A stretch of 64,000 bases of DNA from Coffea arabica (Eukaryota > Streptophyta > Magnoliopsida > Gentianales > Rubiaceae), in contig NC_092317.1 of assembly GCF_036785885.1 (NCBI RefSeq), positions 8,248,501 to 8,312,500 of the forward strand, read 5' to 3'. A model generated the notes under the pieces. The model searched no databases, was not told the DNA's origin, and worked only from the letters and a program-made list of their open reading frames with translations. The position numbers and the translations under genes are program-made. Below, one piece after another: positions 45,411 to 56,075 of the stretch; position 1 is the first letter of the stretch; each line of letters begins with the position of its first letter.

Positions 45411-46742
45411 TCAAGTAGTCGCTTGGTCAGGTGACGATGGTGGAGTCGGAGGAGCTTCAATACCCAGCTTGGTCTCGATGCGACGAAGACGCTCGGAATT
45501 CCGCTTATTCTCTTGGCGGCTTTTCTTTACCTCAGCCTCGACACAAAGCAGCTTGTCCATTATCTTCTTGAAAAACGACCGAGTGTCTTGAGGTGAGGTT
45601 GGAGGCCGTGAGGAAGACGGTTCATTTGAGACCGGCGGGGTAGTTGTCTCAACCCCTTGAGCCCCTTCAATTCGTTCAATTTCAACTTCCTCCTCTTGCC
45701 TAATGTCCCCTTGAGCACCTCCTTGAGTTGAAGGACCACCGCCGTCTTTACTCTTCAAAATGAACCTGCAAAAATCCAATGTAAAGACGTCCTTCTTCTT
45801 GAGACCTGTAGGGAAAGCGTTAGAAAAATCCACTCCAACCCTTTGAAACTCGAAGGTCAAGAACCGAGGATACGGGAAAGCATGTTTGATGTCGTTACTG
45901 CGAACCACAGCCCACATGTGGTTGGTGATAATGCTTCCCAATGGAATGCCTTGGATGTTTCCTAAGCCATGCTTCATTTTATCCAAGAAATAGATGTCAC
46001 TTGTGCGCGCCTCATTGGTTCCACTTGCCCTCGGAATGATATTGGCGGCAAATAGGTAAATAAGGAGACGTTGTGACTCCGGAAATGATGAAGTCAATAC
46101 CGAATATCGCCCCGTCGTTCGAGTAGCCTTGTACTCAACCCCCAAACGTACAAGTGCCTCTAGCATGTTCCAAGAGTCCAAATCATTGGTTTTGAAGGCT
46201 TTCTTCAAATCTACCTTGCGCCCCACATCCGAAACATGAAGATAGCGCTCCAAATCAGCTCTATGGACTCGAACTTTTCTCCCTCGCACTGTACTAGTAA
46301 TCACCTCCGTGTCGTAGTGAAAAACCTTCTTGTCCTCCACATTTGCATAGAATTCTCGGACAAGCTCCTCATAATAGAAGTTTGGGATGTTAAAGAAATT
46401 TTCCCATCCCAATTTGGCAAAGGAGGCTTTGAGATGGTAGACCTCCTCGGCATCCGAGGTGACATCCTTTTCCACCAATACCTTAGCTCCCCTCCTAGCA
46501 TTGTACCAAGCTTCATTTTCGGCGGAGGTGAAGCGCGACTTATCATAAGGGACTTCCTCCTCTTGGTCCCCTTGTGCATCTTGTTCCTCTTGTTGTTGAG
46601 TATCCTCTCCAGATGATGGCTCGTCCTCAAGCTGTAGACGTCTACTTGCTTTTCTTTTCAAGCGCGGTTGTCTAGACGTCGAAGCTTCTCCTCTCTTGTT
46701 AGGAGGAGGAGATTTCACTGCACCTTTCTTAGTGCGAGCCAT
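45411..46742 (-). CDS. Element ORF2, putative plant transposon protein, copy 3
   Basis: 443 residues with a single Pro-to-Thr change (KAFKPND to KAFKTND) relative to copies 1 and 2, and one silent change. The frame is intact. Confidence 0.7.
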   Translation of the reverse strand: MARTKKGAVKSPPPNKRGEASTSRQPRLKRKASRRLQLEDEPSSGEDTQQQEEQDAQGDQEEEVPYDKSRFTSAENEAWYNARRGAKVLVEKDVTSDAEEVYHLKASFAKLGWENFFNIPNFYYEELVREFYANVEDKKVFHYDTEVITSTVRGRKVRVHRADLERYLHVSDVGRKVDLKKAFKTNDLDSWNMLEALVRLGVEYKATRTTGRYSVLTSSFPESQRLLIYLFAANIIPRASGTNEARTSDIYFLDKMKHGLGNIQGIPLGSIITNHMWAVVRSNDIKHAFPYPRFLTFEFQRVGVDFSNAFPTGLKKKDVFTLDFCRFILKSKDGGGPSTQGGAQGDIRQEEEVEIERIEGAQGVETTTPPVSNEPSSSRPPTSPQDTRSFFKKIMDKLLCVEAEVKKSRQENKRNSERLRRIETKLGIEAPPTPPSSPDQATT

Positions 46743-48533
46743 TGTACCTAATTAAAATCATTAAATGTTAACTTCATTTAATAGGTACATTGCTAAGTAA
46801 AGATAATGAAAACTCATTCACTTTTACCTCTTTATCTTTAATTAGCCAATCTTATCAACTTACTCACATAATAATTAGCAATTAACTTCACAAGCAAGAC
46901 TTTACAATTGATTATCAACAACAAATGCTTCTTTCATTTTTTTCCAAATAAAACACTTAAGCATAAAATGTCCAAATAGGTAGAGAAAGCAATTAAACAA
47001 TCACACAACTTACTCCCAACTTAATGACCTAAATAAGCATAATGAAATGCTAAAAAGCACCTTAACCATGAGTTTAGACTTAAAAAGGTCATTAATTCAA
47101 CTTTAATCAAATTTTCTAGAATAAACATGCCAAAAATCAAAGGATAAGCTAATTAAGCCTAAATTTAGCATGTAAATATCCTAGACCAATCCATTACTCT
47201 CATACAATTTTCTTCAATCCAATTGCCCCAAAAAAAAAATTAGCTAATAATGATCAAATCAAAGTAATCCTCAAGATTAGCTTAAAATTGCTAAATTCAC
47301 CAAATAATCTCAAACCCATGAGTTAAACATCACCAATAATCATCAATAAGCTCAATAACATCATAAAAAGCATCAAACTTCACAAAATGAAAAAAAATTC
47401 GAAATTGCCCAAAAATAGGAAAAAGTGAAAATTGACAAAATTCAAATGATAACATTTGGTGAAGATTTGTTACCTCAAACTTGTTGGTAGATGATTAATG
47501 GTGCAAATGGTGAAGAAACCCCCAAAAATTTCACTCCAATTTGAACCCAAATGAAGAGTTCAAAAATTTGAAACCCTTGTTCTTCTCAAGCTCAAATCCG
47601 AATTAGAACTTGTTTTTGAAGGAATTTAAGCTATGGAATCAACTCACAAGGAAAAGAGAAATGTTTTGGTGTATTTAGTTTGGAGATTGGATGGTGAAAA
47701 GAGGGTTTTTAGGAGTAGTGTGTGTTCAAGGTGTGAGTGTGTGTGGAGGTTGAAGAAAGGATGAAGAAAAGAAATGAGGGAATCCGCGCGCGGATTCCCT
47801 TTAGTGCGCAAAACCGGCCAGAATCCGGCCAGTTTCCGGCCGGATATTGGGCCGGATTCTCGGCCGGATACTGGCCAGTAGCCACAAAATTTTTTTTTCG
47901 ATTTTGCCTCTCAATCCGGCCTTTAATCCGGCCTAAATTTGGCCGGATTGTTGGCCGGATTTGCTACAGTGCCCCCTTTCTTTTTTCTTTTTTTTTTTTT
48001 AAACTCTGCATATCCGGCCAGAAACTGGCCGGATTTCCTGCCGGATTAACGGCCGGATATGAGGCAGTAGCTCCGAAAATTTGATTTTTTCTTCCCCTGA
48101 TAATCCGGCCATGAATCCGGCCAGTTTATGGCCGGATTTGAGGCCGGATTTGCTGCAGAAATTTTTTATTTCTGCAGTTTTTCCTTCCACTTTCCATTTT
48201 CAAAAGTTTTTTTTTTTTTTTACTCACCTTAAACATAAAATTTGTGCTTTCTCAACCAATTGCTCCTTGAAACATGAAATCATGCATCAATATAACTTTA
48301 GAATTAAGCACTTCAAATGCATGAATTGGATCAAATGAACAAGAAAACTCCCTTTTTGCTTCCTTATAAGTTCTTCTGCACTTGAAACACATTGCATAAA
48401 CCATTGCCATTGCCACCTTTAAAACACACAAAAACACTAATTAAACACTTAAACTTACTAAAAAAATTTCGTTGGGTTGCCTCCCAACTAGCGCTTGTTT
48501 ATAGTCATTAGCTTGACTATATCACCTCATTTT

Positions 48534-49691
48534 TCAAGGAGGCTTAGTTAACGAATAATCCACCATTTTAGGCCGTGGTGGATCATTAAATGGTGACTTT
48601 ATAGCCAAAGCCACATAATCTAATGATGTGAGAATTGAAAGTGACTTACCTATCCCAAGTGTTTCATAGATATTACCTTGAATATGCACCACTTGAGAAC
48701 TTACCAAAGGAAATGTCATAAGAGTATCTTGGGCAGGAATACCTTTAGAACCTATACTTTCACTGCACTCCTCAAGAGGGGTGAAAAATGAGTCATTAAA
48801 ACTCACCTCTTGAGGCTCAAAGTTAGTTCCAAAGATATTATTATGTGAAATGGATATTTGCTCATTGAAATATAATTGAGATTCATCATTTTCATCCAAA
48901 TGCAATCCATTTTCACATACAACATTTCCACCATTCATGCTAGGATCATTTTGCAAATTATTAGAAGAAATAACTTCACACAATACATTCAATTGCTCAT
49001 GTATTCTACCAAAGTGAGAAGCTAATTCATCTATTCTTTCCTCAATCCTATCAAAACGGTCGGAAGTTGCATTTGCTAGCTTTTCTATGGCTAAATCAAA
49101 TTGATTAGAATAATTTTCTACAGCTAGCTCCCAAGATGCATTAGAATCATTAGCTAATGGTTCACTTTCTAACTCCCAAGGTAGAGGTGCATTAGCTAAC
49201 CTTTCTATTGCCAACTCCCAAGATGGTTTTGATTCATATTGGACACTTTCAGGTTGGTGATCATAAAAATATGAATTATCACTATAAGTACATTGATTAT
49301 TCCAACCATAAGCAGGAGAATTGCTCCAATTAGCACTATATTGATCAAAACAAGGATTGTAATGCTCTAATTCATCATAATAATCCACATTTTGTGCTTG
49401 CATACATGTATTAGTAGCATGATAACCTCCACACAAGTCACAAATCACATGATAAGAATTAAAAACATTAACATTCCTCCTCTGCTCAATTTCATGCATC
49501 ATGGTGTCCATTTGAACTTGTAACTTAATTACATCAAATTTTGCCTTTAAGCACCTTAAACCATCTTCAAGAGACATACATTCAGTAAATTCTTGGTTAC
49601 CTCTATTGAAGGAGCTTTGCACTTGGTAACCATCCATTGCCAATCTTCCACTTCTCAAGCATTGTCCTCCAAATTGTCCTACCCTTCTCAT
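48534..49691 (-). CDS. Element ORF1, gag-like zinc-knuckle protein, copy 3
   Basis: 385 residues, identical to copies 1 and 2. As the copy next to LTR4 (the original 5' LTR), it is the one best placed to be transcribed. Confidence 0.7.
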   Translation of the reverse strand: MRRVGQFGGQCLRSGRLAMDGYQVQSSFNRGNQEFTECMSLEDGLRCLKAKFDVIKLQVQMDTMMHEIEQRRNVNVFNSYHVICDLCGGYHATNTCMQAQNVDYYDELEHYNPCFDQYSANWSNSPAYGWNNQCTYSDNSYFYDHQPESVQYESKPSWELAIERLANAPLPWELESEPLANDSNASWELAVENYSNQFDLAIEKLANATSDRFDRIEERIDELASHFGRIHEQLNVLCEVISSNNLQNDPSMNGGNVVCENGLHLDENDESQLYFNEQISISHNNIFGTNFEPQEVSFNDSFFTPLEECSESIGSKGIPAQDTLMTFPLVSSQVVHIQGNIYETLGIGKSLSILTSLDYVALAIKSPFNDPPRPKMVDYSLTKPP

Positions 49692-49858
49692 TACCTAAAA
49701 TTGCTTTTAAACAACCTCAAAAGCAAAATTAGTAAGAAAAATAGGTAATGAAACATACACACATAAAATACAAAAATAACAGAAAATAACATTCACATTA
49801 TAACTAATATTATGTCTAAACTAATAAAGTTGCTCTTCACACCGATATTGCCAAATCT

Positions 49859-49876
49859 TCCCCGGCAACGGCGCCA
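49859..49876 (-). other. Primer-binding site, tRNA-Asp type
   Basis: Same 18 bases as the other two sites, 6 nt from LTR4, the original 5' LTR on the minus strand. Confidence 0.85.
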
Positions 49877-49882
49877 AAAACT

Positions 49883-51663
49883 TGACGGGTATTTTACATA
49901 CGTGCAAGCTAAAAAATACCGAATTACACCCGTTCACTGCAAGTATACAGATCAACTAGTAGTTTAGGGTATATATCGGGTCGATCCCACAAGGAAGAGT
50001 GAACAATTACCGGTATTACTAAAGCTTCTCTATTATTTAGACTATCAATGAATTATAACAAATTAAAACCTACTGAAATTATGCAAGAAAATAGCAAATA
50101 AAAGCTCCTTGGGTTGTGGTATCCCTAACTACTCATGCAAGTGCTATATTTGGATCATTGAGTACTACATCTAGGCTAGTTATGGTGTAATTTCCTTATG
50201 CATTTGAATCCTACTTTCGTAGTGAATCAATTATACTTATAACTAATCCATACCTATTCTCATGGTTATGAAATTAGCTACAAGTTCATTTCTTCAATGA
50301 AATTACATGAAATGAATCACTAAAAACCACATAAGTGCACCTCTACTTTCGTGAGTGTACTCCCTATGTTTAGCACTTCTTGAACTAGTGTTAAATCTCA
50401 ATTTTCATTGCAGAAACAACACCTTAGATAATCACAATCAATGGTACCAGATTAATCATGATTTAAAGAGCCAAAGTGCTAAATAACTTGCTCAAATCAT
50501 AGCAATCAAATAACCAAACAATAAACACTAACAATTATAGAAAGTTCAACCAAACCCAAGGTATAAACTTTAGAAACACATAATGAACACAAAATCCAGA
50601 ACTTGTATATTAACTAAACTTGGAATCAAATACAAAAGATAAAGGGTTTGGAAGGAATACAACCCTTGTCACATGAGCTTTCTTCCTTGCCTTCTTCATC
50701 CTCCATCTTCATCCTAATCTAGATAATAAACAAGAATGGAAAAGCTACACTACTCTATACTAAGCTAAACTAACACTAGGGAGATGAAAGAGCTACATTT
50801 CTGCAACTTCCAGCTTCTCCCGTAGCTTACTCTCTATGTTTGCTGCTATGGACTCCCCTCTCTCTTACAATGAATTTGGCTATTTTTTTATGATGAAAAT
50901 GGTCAAGGAATGAAGCTTTACACTTTCTCCTTACAGTTGGTAATGTCTCTCACATGTCTAGCATCCAATGTGAGTTGGTGGGAGTGAAATTGAGTTTTAC
51001 GCGTACAGAGCAGCCTTTTCTGACCGCAATCCGGCCAGAAATCCGGCCTTAAATCCGGCCAAATTCCGGCCGGATTGATACAGTGACCATTTGGTCACTT
51101 CTGGTTCAATTTCCAGCTCTGCTCCGATTTTGCATCAACTTCCACTGAACTTTTCTTGATGATAAAAGCTGATTTAGCTCTTGACCAAAACATGAAACTT
51201 GTAGCCCTTTTAGTTAGCTTTCCAATGCACCAAGAATCACCTCATTTGGATCTGTGTAGGCTGAGAAATGACCAAAATACCCTTACCTGCTCATTGCCCT
51301 GTTCCAGTTTCGACCAGTAGAAATTTGCTATTGTAATTCGGCATTTTGACCTGGAAAACCTTCAAACTGGATTTAGATGTCTTCACCAAAGTTGTAGATC
51401 TATCTCTTATCTTCAAATTGGTTCAAGAATCATCTTAATCCGATCACTGTAGCTCAAGTTATAGCCGAAATACGAAAATGCATCAAAACTGTCAAAATAC
51501 ACAAAATCCAAGTAAAAAGTGATAAAAACCTCATTTAATCACTTAAAAACATTTATTCACCAATTATAGCCAAAATAATTCATTTTCTTCCAATAATATA
51601 ACAAAAGTGACTAAAAATAATATAAAATATCATACAATTATTACGTAAATTAGTCACTTATCA
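49883..51663 (-). repeat. LTR4 (original 5' LTR)
   Basis: 1,781 bp, with T at 50,255 and C at 51,055. It ends CTTATCA, directly followed by the target duplication ACAGT (51,664-51,668). Confidence 0.92.
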
Positions 51664-51868
51664 ACAGTAATCTTGCTCCACCTTCTCAAATTCTCAACGA
51701 GTTCCAACGGATCAAATACCTTTCTTCAAAATCCAACTGAATTCCAATGAAAAATTTTTCTTTACTCTCTATAGCACAAAATCAATATTCCGAAATTGAT
51801 ATTGATAGTTTGTTATTGTTATCAAAAATTCAAAATCTGACCAAAACATGAACCTCTTATACCAATTT
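51664..51868 (-). mobile_element. Right target duplication and internal segment of the host element, 5' part
   Basis: It begins with ACAGT (51,664-51,668). It ends next to the right host LTR with, on the minus strand, TGGTATAAGAGGTTCATG, a worn initiator tRNA-Met primer site (consensus TGGTATCAGAGC). No ORF. Confidence 0.65.
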
Positions 51869-52440
51869 GTTAGGTCTGGTCCCAAAAAATTGACCGGTGA
51901 GAACAATATAGTTCTTAACAACCCAATAAAAACAATAATAAATCAAACAGAGAAACTTAGAATTTTACATGGTTCGGTCGAATTGACCTATGTTCACGGA
52001 CGAAGGGGTAGCAAATTTATTATACCAGAAACAACATATAAAAAAAAGAGAGTATAAACCCTAGAAAATAATTACAAGATTCAAAAGGCACCTAAAACTG
52101 AAAATATAAAAGAGTCTAAATAATACAAAATATTTAACGACCTAAAGACCCATAATTTGCTCTTTTGGTGAAAACACAAAAGAGACTAAATAACACAAAA
52201 TACTTAACAATCCAAAGACTCATAACTTATTCTTTTGGTTTGATGTCTAACCAAAACCTTTTTTAGACTGGGACATGAACCTTTTAAAACTCTTTTAAAC
52301 TAATGCATACAACGCTTGGGTTGGTACCCATAGCACATATAAACTCATTTAAATCCACTATATTTATAACTATCAAAAAAAGATATTACTTTATAAAACT
52401 TTTGATGTGGGATACAAAAACAAATTCAACAATATTGATT
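51869..52440 (-). repeat. Right LTR of the older host element
   Basis: It starts TGTTAGGTCTGGTCCC and ends CAAATTCAACA, TG..CA, aligning with 26,058-26,671. It is clearly more diverged from its partner than the array LTRs are from each other, so the host insertion is older. Confidence 0.7.
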
Positions 52441-52534
52441 CAAACCACTATATTTATAACTATCAAAAAAAGATATTACTTTATAAAACTTTTGATGTGG
52501 GATACAAAAACAAATTCAACAATGTTGATTCAAA
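52355..52534. repeat. 90-bp tandem duplication across the host LTR end
   Basis: Two 90-bp copies starting CCACTATATTTATAACTATC (52,355 and 52,445), nearly identical, both containing the LTR tail GATGTGGGATACAAAAACAA. Confidence 0.85.
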
Positions 52535-53082
52535 CGTGGAACATGTTAAAATCATTTAAAAGTTTATAAAATTTTTATTTTGCTAAAATTAGAGGTATAT
52601 CCTCTCTATCACGTACTCGTCGAAAATTTTTAATTAATAGGTCAGAATCTATGCCTGACCCCACTATTTTTAAGGTGGTTTTTTGTTAAAACAAAATGAG
52701 CTTTCTGGGTTATTAAAATGAATGAAAAAATCTCTTTCTTATATATTGGATTTGTCTCGATAATCAATCTATCTAAACCGCTAGTGATTCCTAACAAGTT
52801 GTTCATTAAAATTATACCGTCACAGAGGAAATATCAATATGAAACTGCCTATATACCAAACAAATGGAGGCTTCCCTTACCTCAGCTCAGCACAAGTAGA
52901 TAAGCAAAGTGTCATGGTTTCTAGCCCACGTGTCGAAGGAACTTCATGCAAATTGTGACCTGAATTTGCCAATTCATCATTTGGTCGTATTGATCTTCCA
53001 CCAGAGATGCAAGACAGCGGTCCTTTTTCTTCTTAAATTTGTTCAAAACCTCTATCAATTACGCAAAGAAAAAAAATCTAAT
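52535..53082. other. 5' flank of the hydroxysteroid dehydrogenase pseudogene
   Basis: No separate gene. The open frame starting at 52,909 continues in phase into the dehydrogenase exon, but its first 58 residues do not resemble the family and are probably leader. Confidence 0.5.
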
Positions 53083-55693
53083 ATGGGCTTGTTGAGTATT
53101 CCTGGTTTTGATGCCATTGATTTGATTAAGAATATTTGGAGTTCTGGTTTTGATGTCATTACTTTAGTTCACAGATTCCTTAACACTTTTGTAGCTCGAT
53201 TTAGTGTAAATGCACCTTTTTCCTTCTTGCCACCATATCTAGTTTTCAAGTATCTTGACTACATCAGAAGATCCATTTTCAGCGAAGATTTAACAGGAAA
53301 AGTTGTGCTCATCACTGGGGCATCTTCAGGCATCGGAGAGGTTTGTTACAAGTTACAACCAACCAATTCGATTTAATTCATCCATTAGTTTCACTTTCTC
53401 TGTCCCTTTATTTATTTATTTAAATATTTTTCTACTTTCTTTGTCTCATTTCACGAAGTTGTTAAGGTAATAATTGTCAAGGTACTCCAAAACTTGAGAA
53501 ATTTGTTGTGTAAAAATTGTAGAATGAAAAAACAAACATTGGTTTGTCTTTAAAAGAAATGAAAGAAAGTTTTTTACGTTTATATGTTACGCCTAGCGTT
53601 ATCTGATTATGAAATATTGTTATACCTGTGGTATTGTTCCTTGGGGAATTTACTTGCTTAAAGATATGATTTATGTAGAATTTCAGATCACAAAGTTGAA
53701 ATTCTTGAATCCTGATAAGATGTTTTGTGTGTGATGAAGCATGTGGCCTACGACCATCATGGTTCGCCATCGCGGGTCGCGGTCTCAGTTGTTCCACATC
53801 CGTCGCGACATATCGGTTGAATATCGGGTGATATGAACATTATAACACATTAAAGTTTCCAAAAATTTTGAAAAAATTACTAAAATTAGAAAATACTAAA
53901 AAAGACACAATTTTAAAAAATATTGGAGTCGACTCCGAGTTGACTCGGATATATCGACCGATATCATGTATCACGGATTCGAATCGGTCAATATCGGCCG
54001 AGTCAGAGCGAGTCGTCCCGGATATGGTGATATCCGCGATTCGGGGATCAGTATCGTACTGGTCCCTTCCGTTCCAGATACGACTCGGCCGATACGTATC
54101 GGTATCGGCCGATATGGCGAACCATGACGACCATGCAAGGAGAGGTGCTTGCTTGGTTCTTGCAGCAAGAAGAGTGAATATATAGTCTTCGAGAAGTTGC
54201 CGAGTTAGCCAAAATACCTGGTTCCCCTTATGCAATTCCTGTGCCTGAAGATGTTTCCAAAGTCGAAGACTGCAAACGATTGATTGAAACTACCATTGAA
54301 CATTTTGGGCAATGTAAGTTTATTCAAGTACAACAACACTTGCACAGCTGCACCTCTAATGTTTTCCATGTGTTACACTTTCTTGCGTTTTGTTTTGTAC
54401 AAAATTTCTTAGGCTTGTCGATGCATTTGACTTCACTCGTGCTTAAATGAGAATGTTCAACTACAATATGAGATGAAATGGGGATATCTAAAAGTTGAAA
54501 AGGATAACTACGCTCACCCCCCTTGAGGTTTACAGTAACTTATTGCATATACTCTGTAGCCTTTCTGGAATTACAACTGACCTTCTAGTTATGTTTTGGA
54601 TTACAATTGAGAACCGATATCTGGGGTTAGTGCGGTTGGCAAGCAGTGCCAGAGTTATTTTCGATGTTAGAACGACTGTCTTCTTAACCCCAATTGCAGC
54701 AAAGCCTGAAAAGCAAAATGAAAAAGATTTGTAGTAACACTTTCGTTATGACATAAAGTGGATACAAGTCTAATCAGCTCCGTCCAACACCCTAAAACGG
54801 CGGCTTCAGGACGGGGAGCGGGATGAGAGGGGAGAAAGGGCTTGTTAATTCCCTCATATGAAACTATGAATTGATGCTTAATTGGTCTTTATAGATGCAA
54901 ATTTCATCAAGTAGTCAACATGAAGTTCTGTTGTATGTTTCTCGATGTACATGTATTTTTTATCCTGAAATTTGAGGAGGTGTATTTATTAACTCAGTGG
55001 ATCATCTCGTCAACTGTGCTGGCGTCGCGACCCTCGCCTTATTTGAAGACTTGGTTGATGTCGACAATTTTGCCCCGGGAATGGTAATGAAAAAACTAAT
55101 TCCAGTATCTGTAGTAACAAATGTTAGTTATTCATTCATCTGAAGCTAGAACTCTAGAAAATGACCAATCTATTCTGGAGTCAGTCAGTTGATACAAGTA
55201 TCTATCTCATTGTTTGATTAAGGAAACTTTGGTTAATATGATCTTCCTTCTGTATTTGTAGGACATAAACTTTTGGGGTTCGGTTTAGACAACCTACTAT
55301 GCAATTCCACATTTGAAGAGAAGCAGGGGAAAGATCATTCAAATTACTTCATCTGCTAGCTGGTTACACGCCCCAAGATTAAGCTTCTATGCTGTACAGT
55401 TTTTTTTAAGTCTATTTTTACGATTAATCTTTTATACAATGCAGTCTGTATGTCTTTTGCATGCAACATGGATCTGGGCTGTTTTGTCTTAATAGAACAC
55501 TAGTTTCTACATGCTAAAAGCTTAAATTCATATTCCTAGCGTTTTGATCAATATTTGCATTTCGAACAATTCTTATTGATAAGAAGTTGATCTAGCCTTG
55601 CAACTCGGGCAAGCAAAGCTGCTATCATGAGTTTCTTTGAGACGCTGAGAGTTGAATTTGGATCGGAGAAAGGTATTACAATTGTCACACCAG
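53083..55693 (+). pseudogene. Steroleosin-type 11-beta-hydroxysteroid dehydrogenase, dead copy
   Basis: Exon remnants: 53083-53340, 53740-54313 (containing a 369-bp transposon), 54998-55083, 55262-55393 and 55609-55693. Intact family members are NADP(H)-dependent short-chain dehydrogenases with an N-terminal oleosin-like hairpin that sits on seed oil bodies. Visible are the hydrophobic Pro-rich segment (SFLPPYLVFKYLDYIRRSIF), the cofactor loop TGASSGIGE, ARRGACLVLAARR, DVSKVEDCKRLIE, NCAG (normally NNAG) and ASKAAIMSFFETLRVEFGS. Defects are the transposon in exon 2, a one-base frameshift after LVLAARR (about 54,175-54,182), an in-frame TAG at 55,286-55,288 where a Tyr codon is expected, a non-AG acceptor before the last remnant, and loss of the final exon(s). 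Confidence 0.88.
53758..54126. mobile_element. hAT-like non-autonomous element inside exon 2
   Basis: 369 bp with perfect 13-bp inverted ends (CATGGTTCGCCAT at 53,758-53,770 and ATGGCGAACCATG at 54,114-54,126) and a perfect 8-bp target duplication ACGACCAT (53,750-53,757 and 54,127-54,134). Eight bp is diagnostic of hAT elements. The interior has many TATCGGCCGATA-like palindromes. Excising it restores the reading HVAYDHARRGACL of the dehydrogenase. Confidence 0.92.
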
Positions 55694-56075
55694 GTGTGTT
55701 TGAGAGTTGCAATTTTATTCTAGTTTCCTGAAAGGACCATTCAATTCCAAGGGCGATCAGTAGCAAACTTATTTCTCTCCTGTTCCAGCAGTTCTGAGAC
55801 TAATTCATCTGAAACTTATGATTATACCTCATCAAACACATGACAGTCAGTTAAAAAAAGCCCATGAAACTACCCAAAAACCCAAGAAAAGATCCCCAAT
55901 GATCTCAACCATTTTACATCACTCACAGTACCTGAAAATAACAACACAAAAAAGGGGAACTCAAAGGCTTGCACGTCTCTGAAGGTTGCCTTACAGTGTC
56001 TAATAGTTTCTTATTTTTCAAGTATAAACGTGCAGTGCAAATCAACACTGAGTAGTACATGGAGAATGAAAGACT
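55694..56075. other. Convergent intergenic spacer
   Basis: Short spacer between the broken dehydrogenase and the 3' end of the gamma-carbonic-anhydrase-like gene. No last dehydrogenase exon is recognisable; it should hold the 3' UTR of the minus-strand gene. Confidence 0.5.

Larger units (their letters stand above)
44001..49882 (-). mobile_element. Internal region 3 (variant copy)
   Basis: Same layout. It differs from the other two at 46,190 (T instead of G on the plus strand; Pro to Thr in ORF2) and at 46,428 (T instead of C, synonymous in ORF2). Confidence 0.9.
26894..51663 (-). mobile_element. Multi-LTR array of a non-autonomous gypsy-type element (4 LTRs, 3 internals)
   Basis: Order on the plus strand: LTR1-internal1-LTR2-internal2-LTR3-internal3-LTR4, with an exact 7,663-bp period. 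The orientation is minus, shown by the primer-binding site left of each of LTR2-4 and the polypurine tract right of each of LTR1-3. LTRs start TGACGGG and end CTTATCA. The array has one flanking target duplication. Each internal carries a gag-like ORF and a second ORF, but no protease, reverse transcriptase, RNase H or integrase, so mobilisation needed a helper element. Copies are almost identical, so the expansion is recent. Confidence 0.92.

Noticed and set aside
26894-51663. Satellite DNA or a segmental duplication of host genes
   Set aside because: The unit has LTR ends, a primer site, a polypurine tract and one outer target duplication, so it is a retrotransposon array.
26894-51663. Pure assembly artefact
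   Set aside because: Unit-specific variants at 27,266, 28,066, 46,190 and 46,428 equivalents argue against simple duplication of reads, though only long reads can settle the copy number.
52909-53082. Upstream Met at 52,909 as the dehydrogenase start
   Set aside because: The 58 extra residues do not look like the family's N-terminal hairpin; Met at 53,083 gives the better start.
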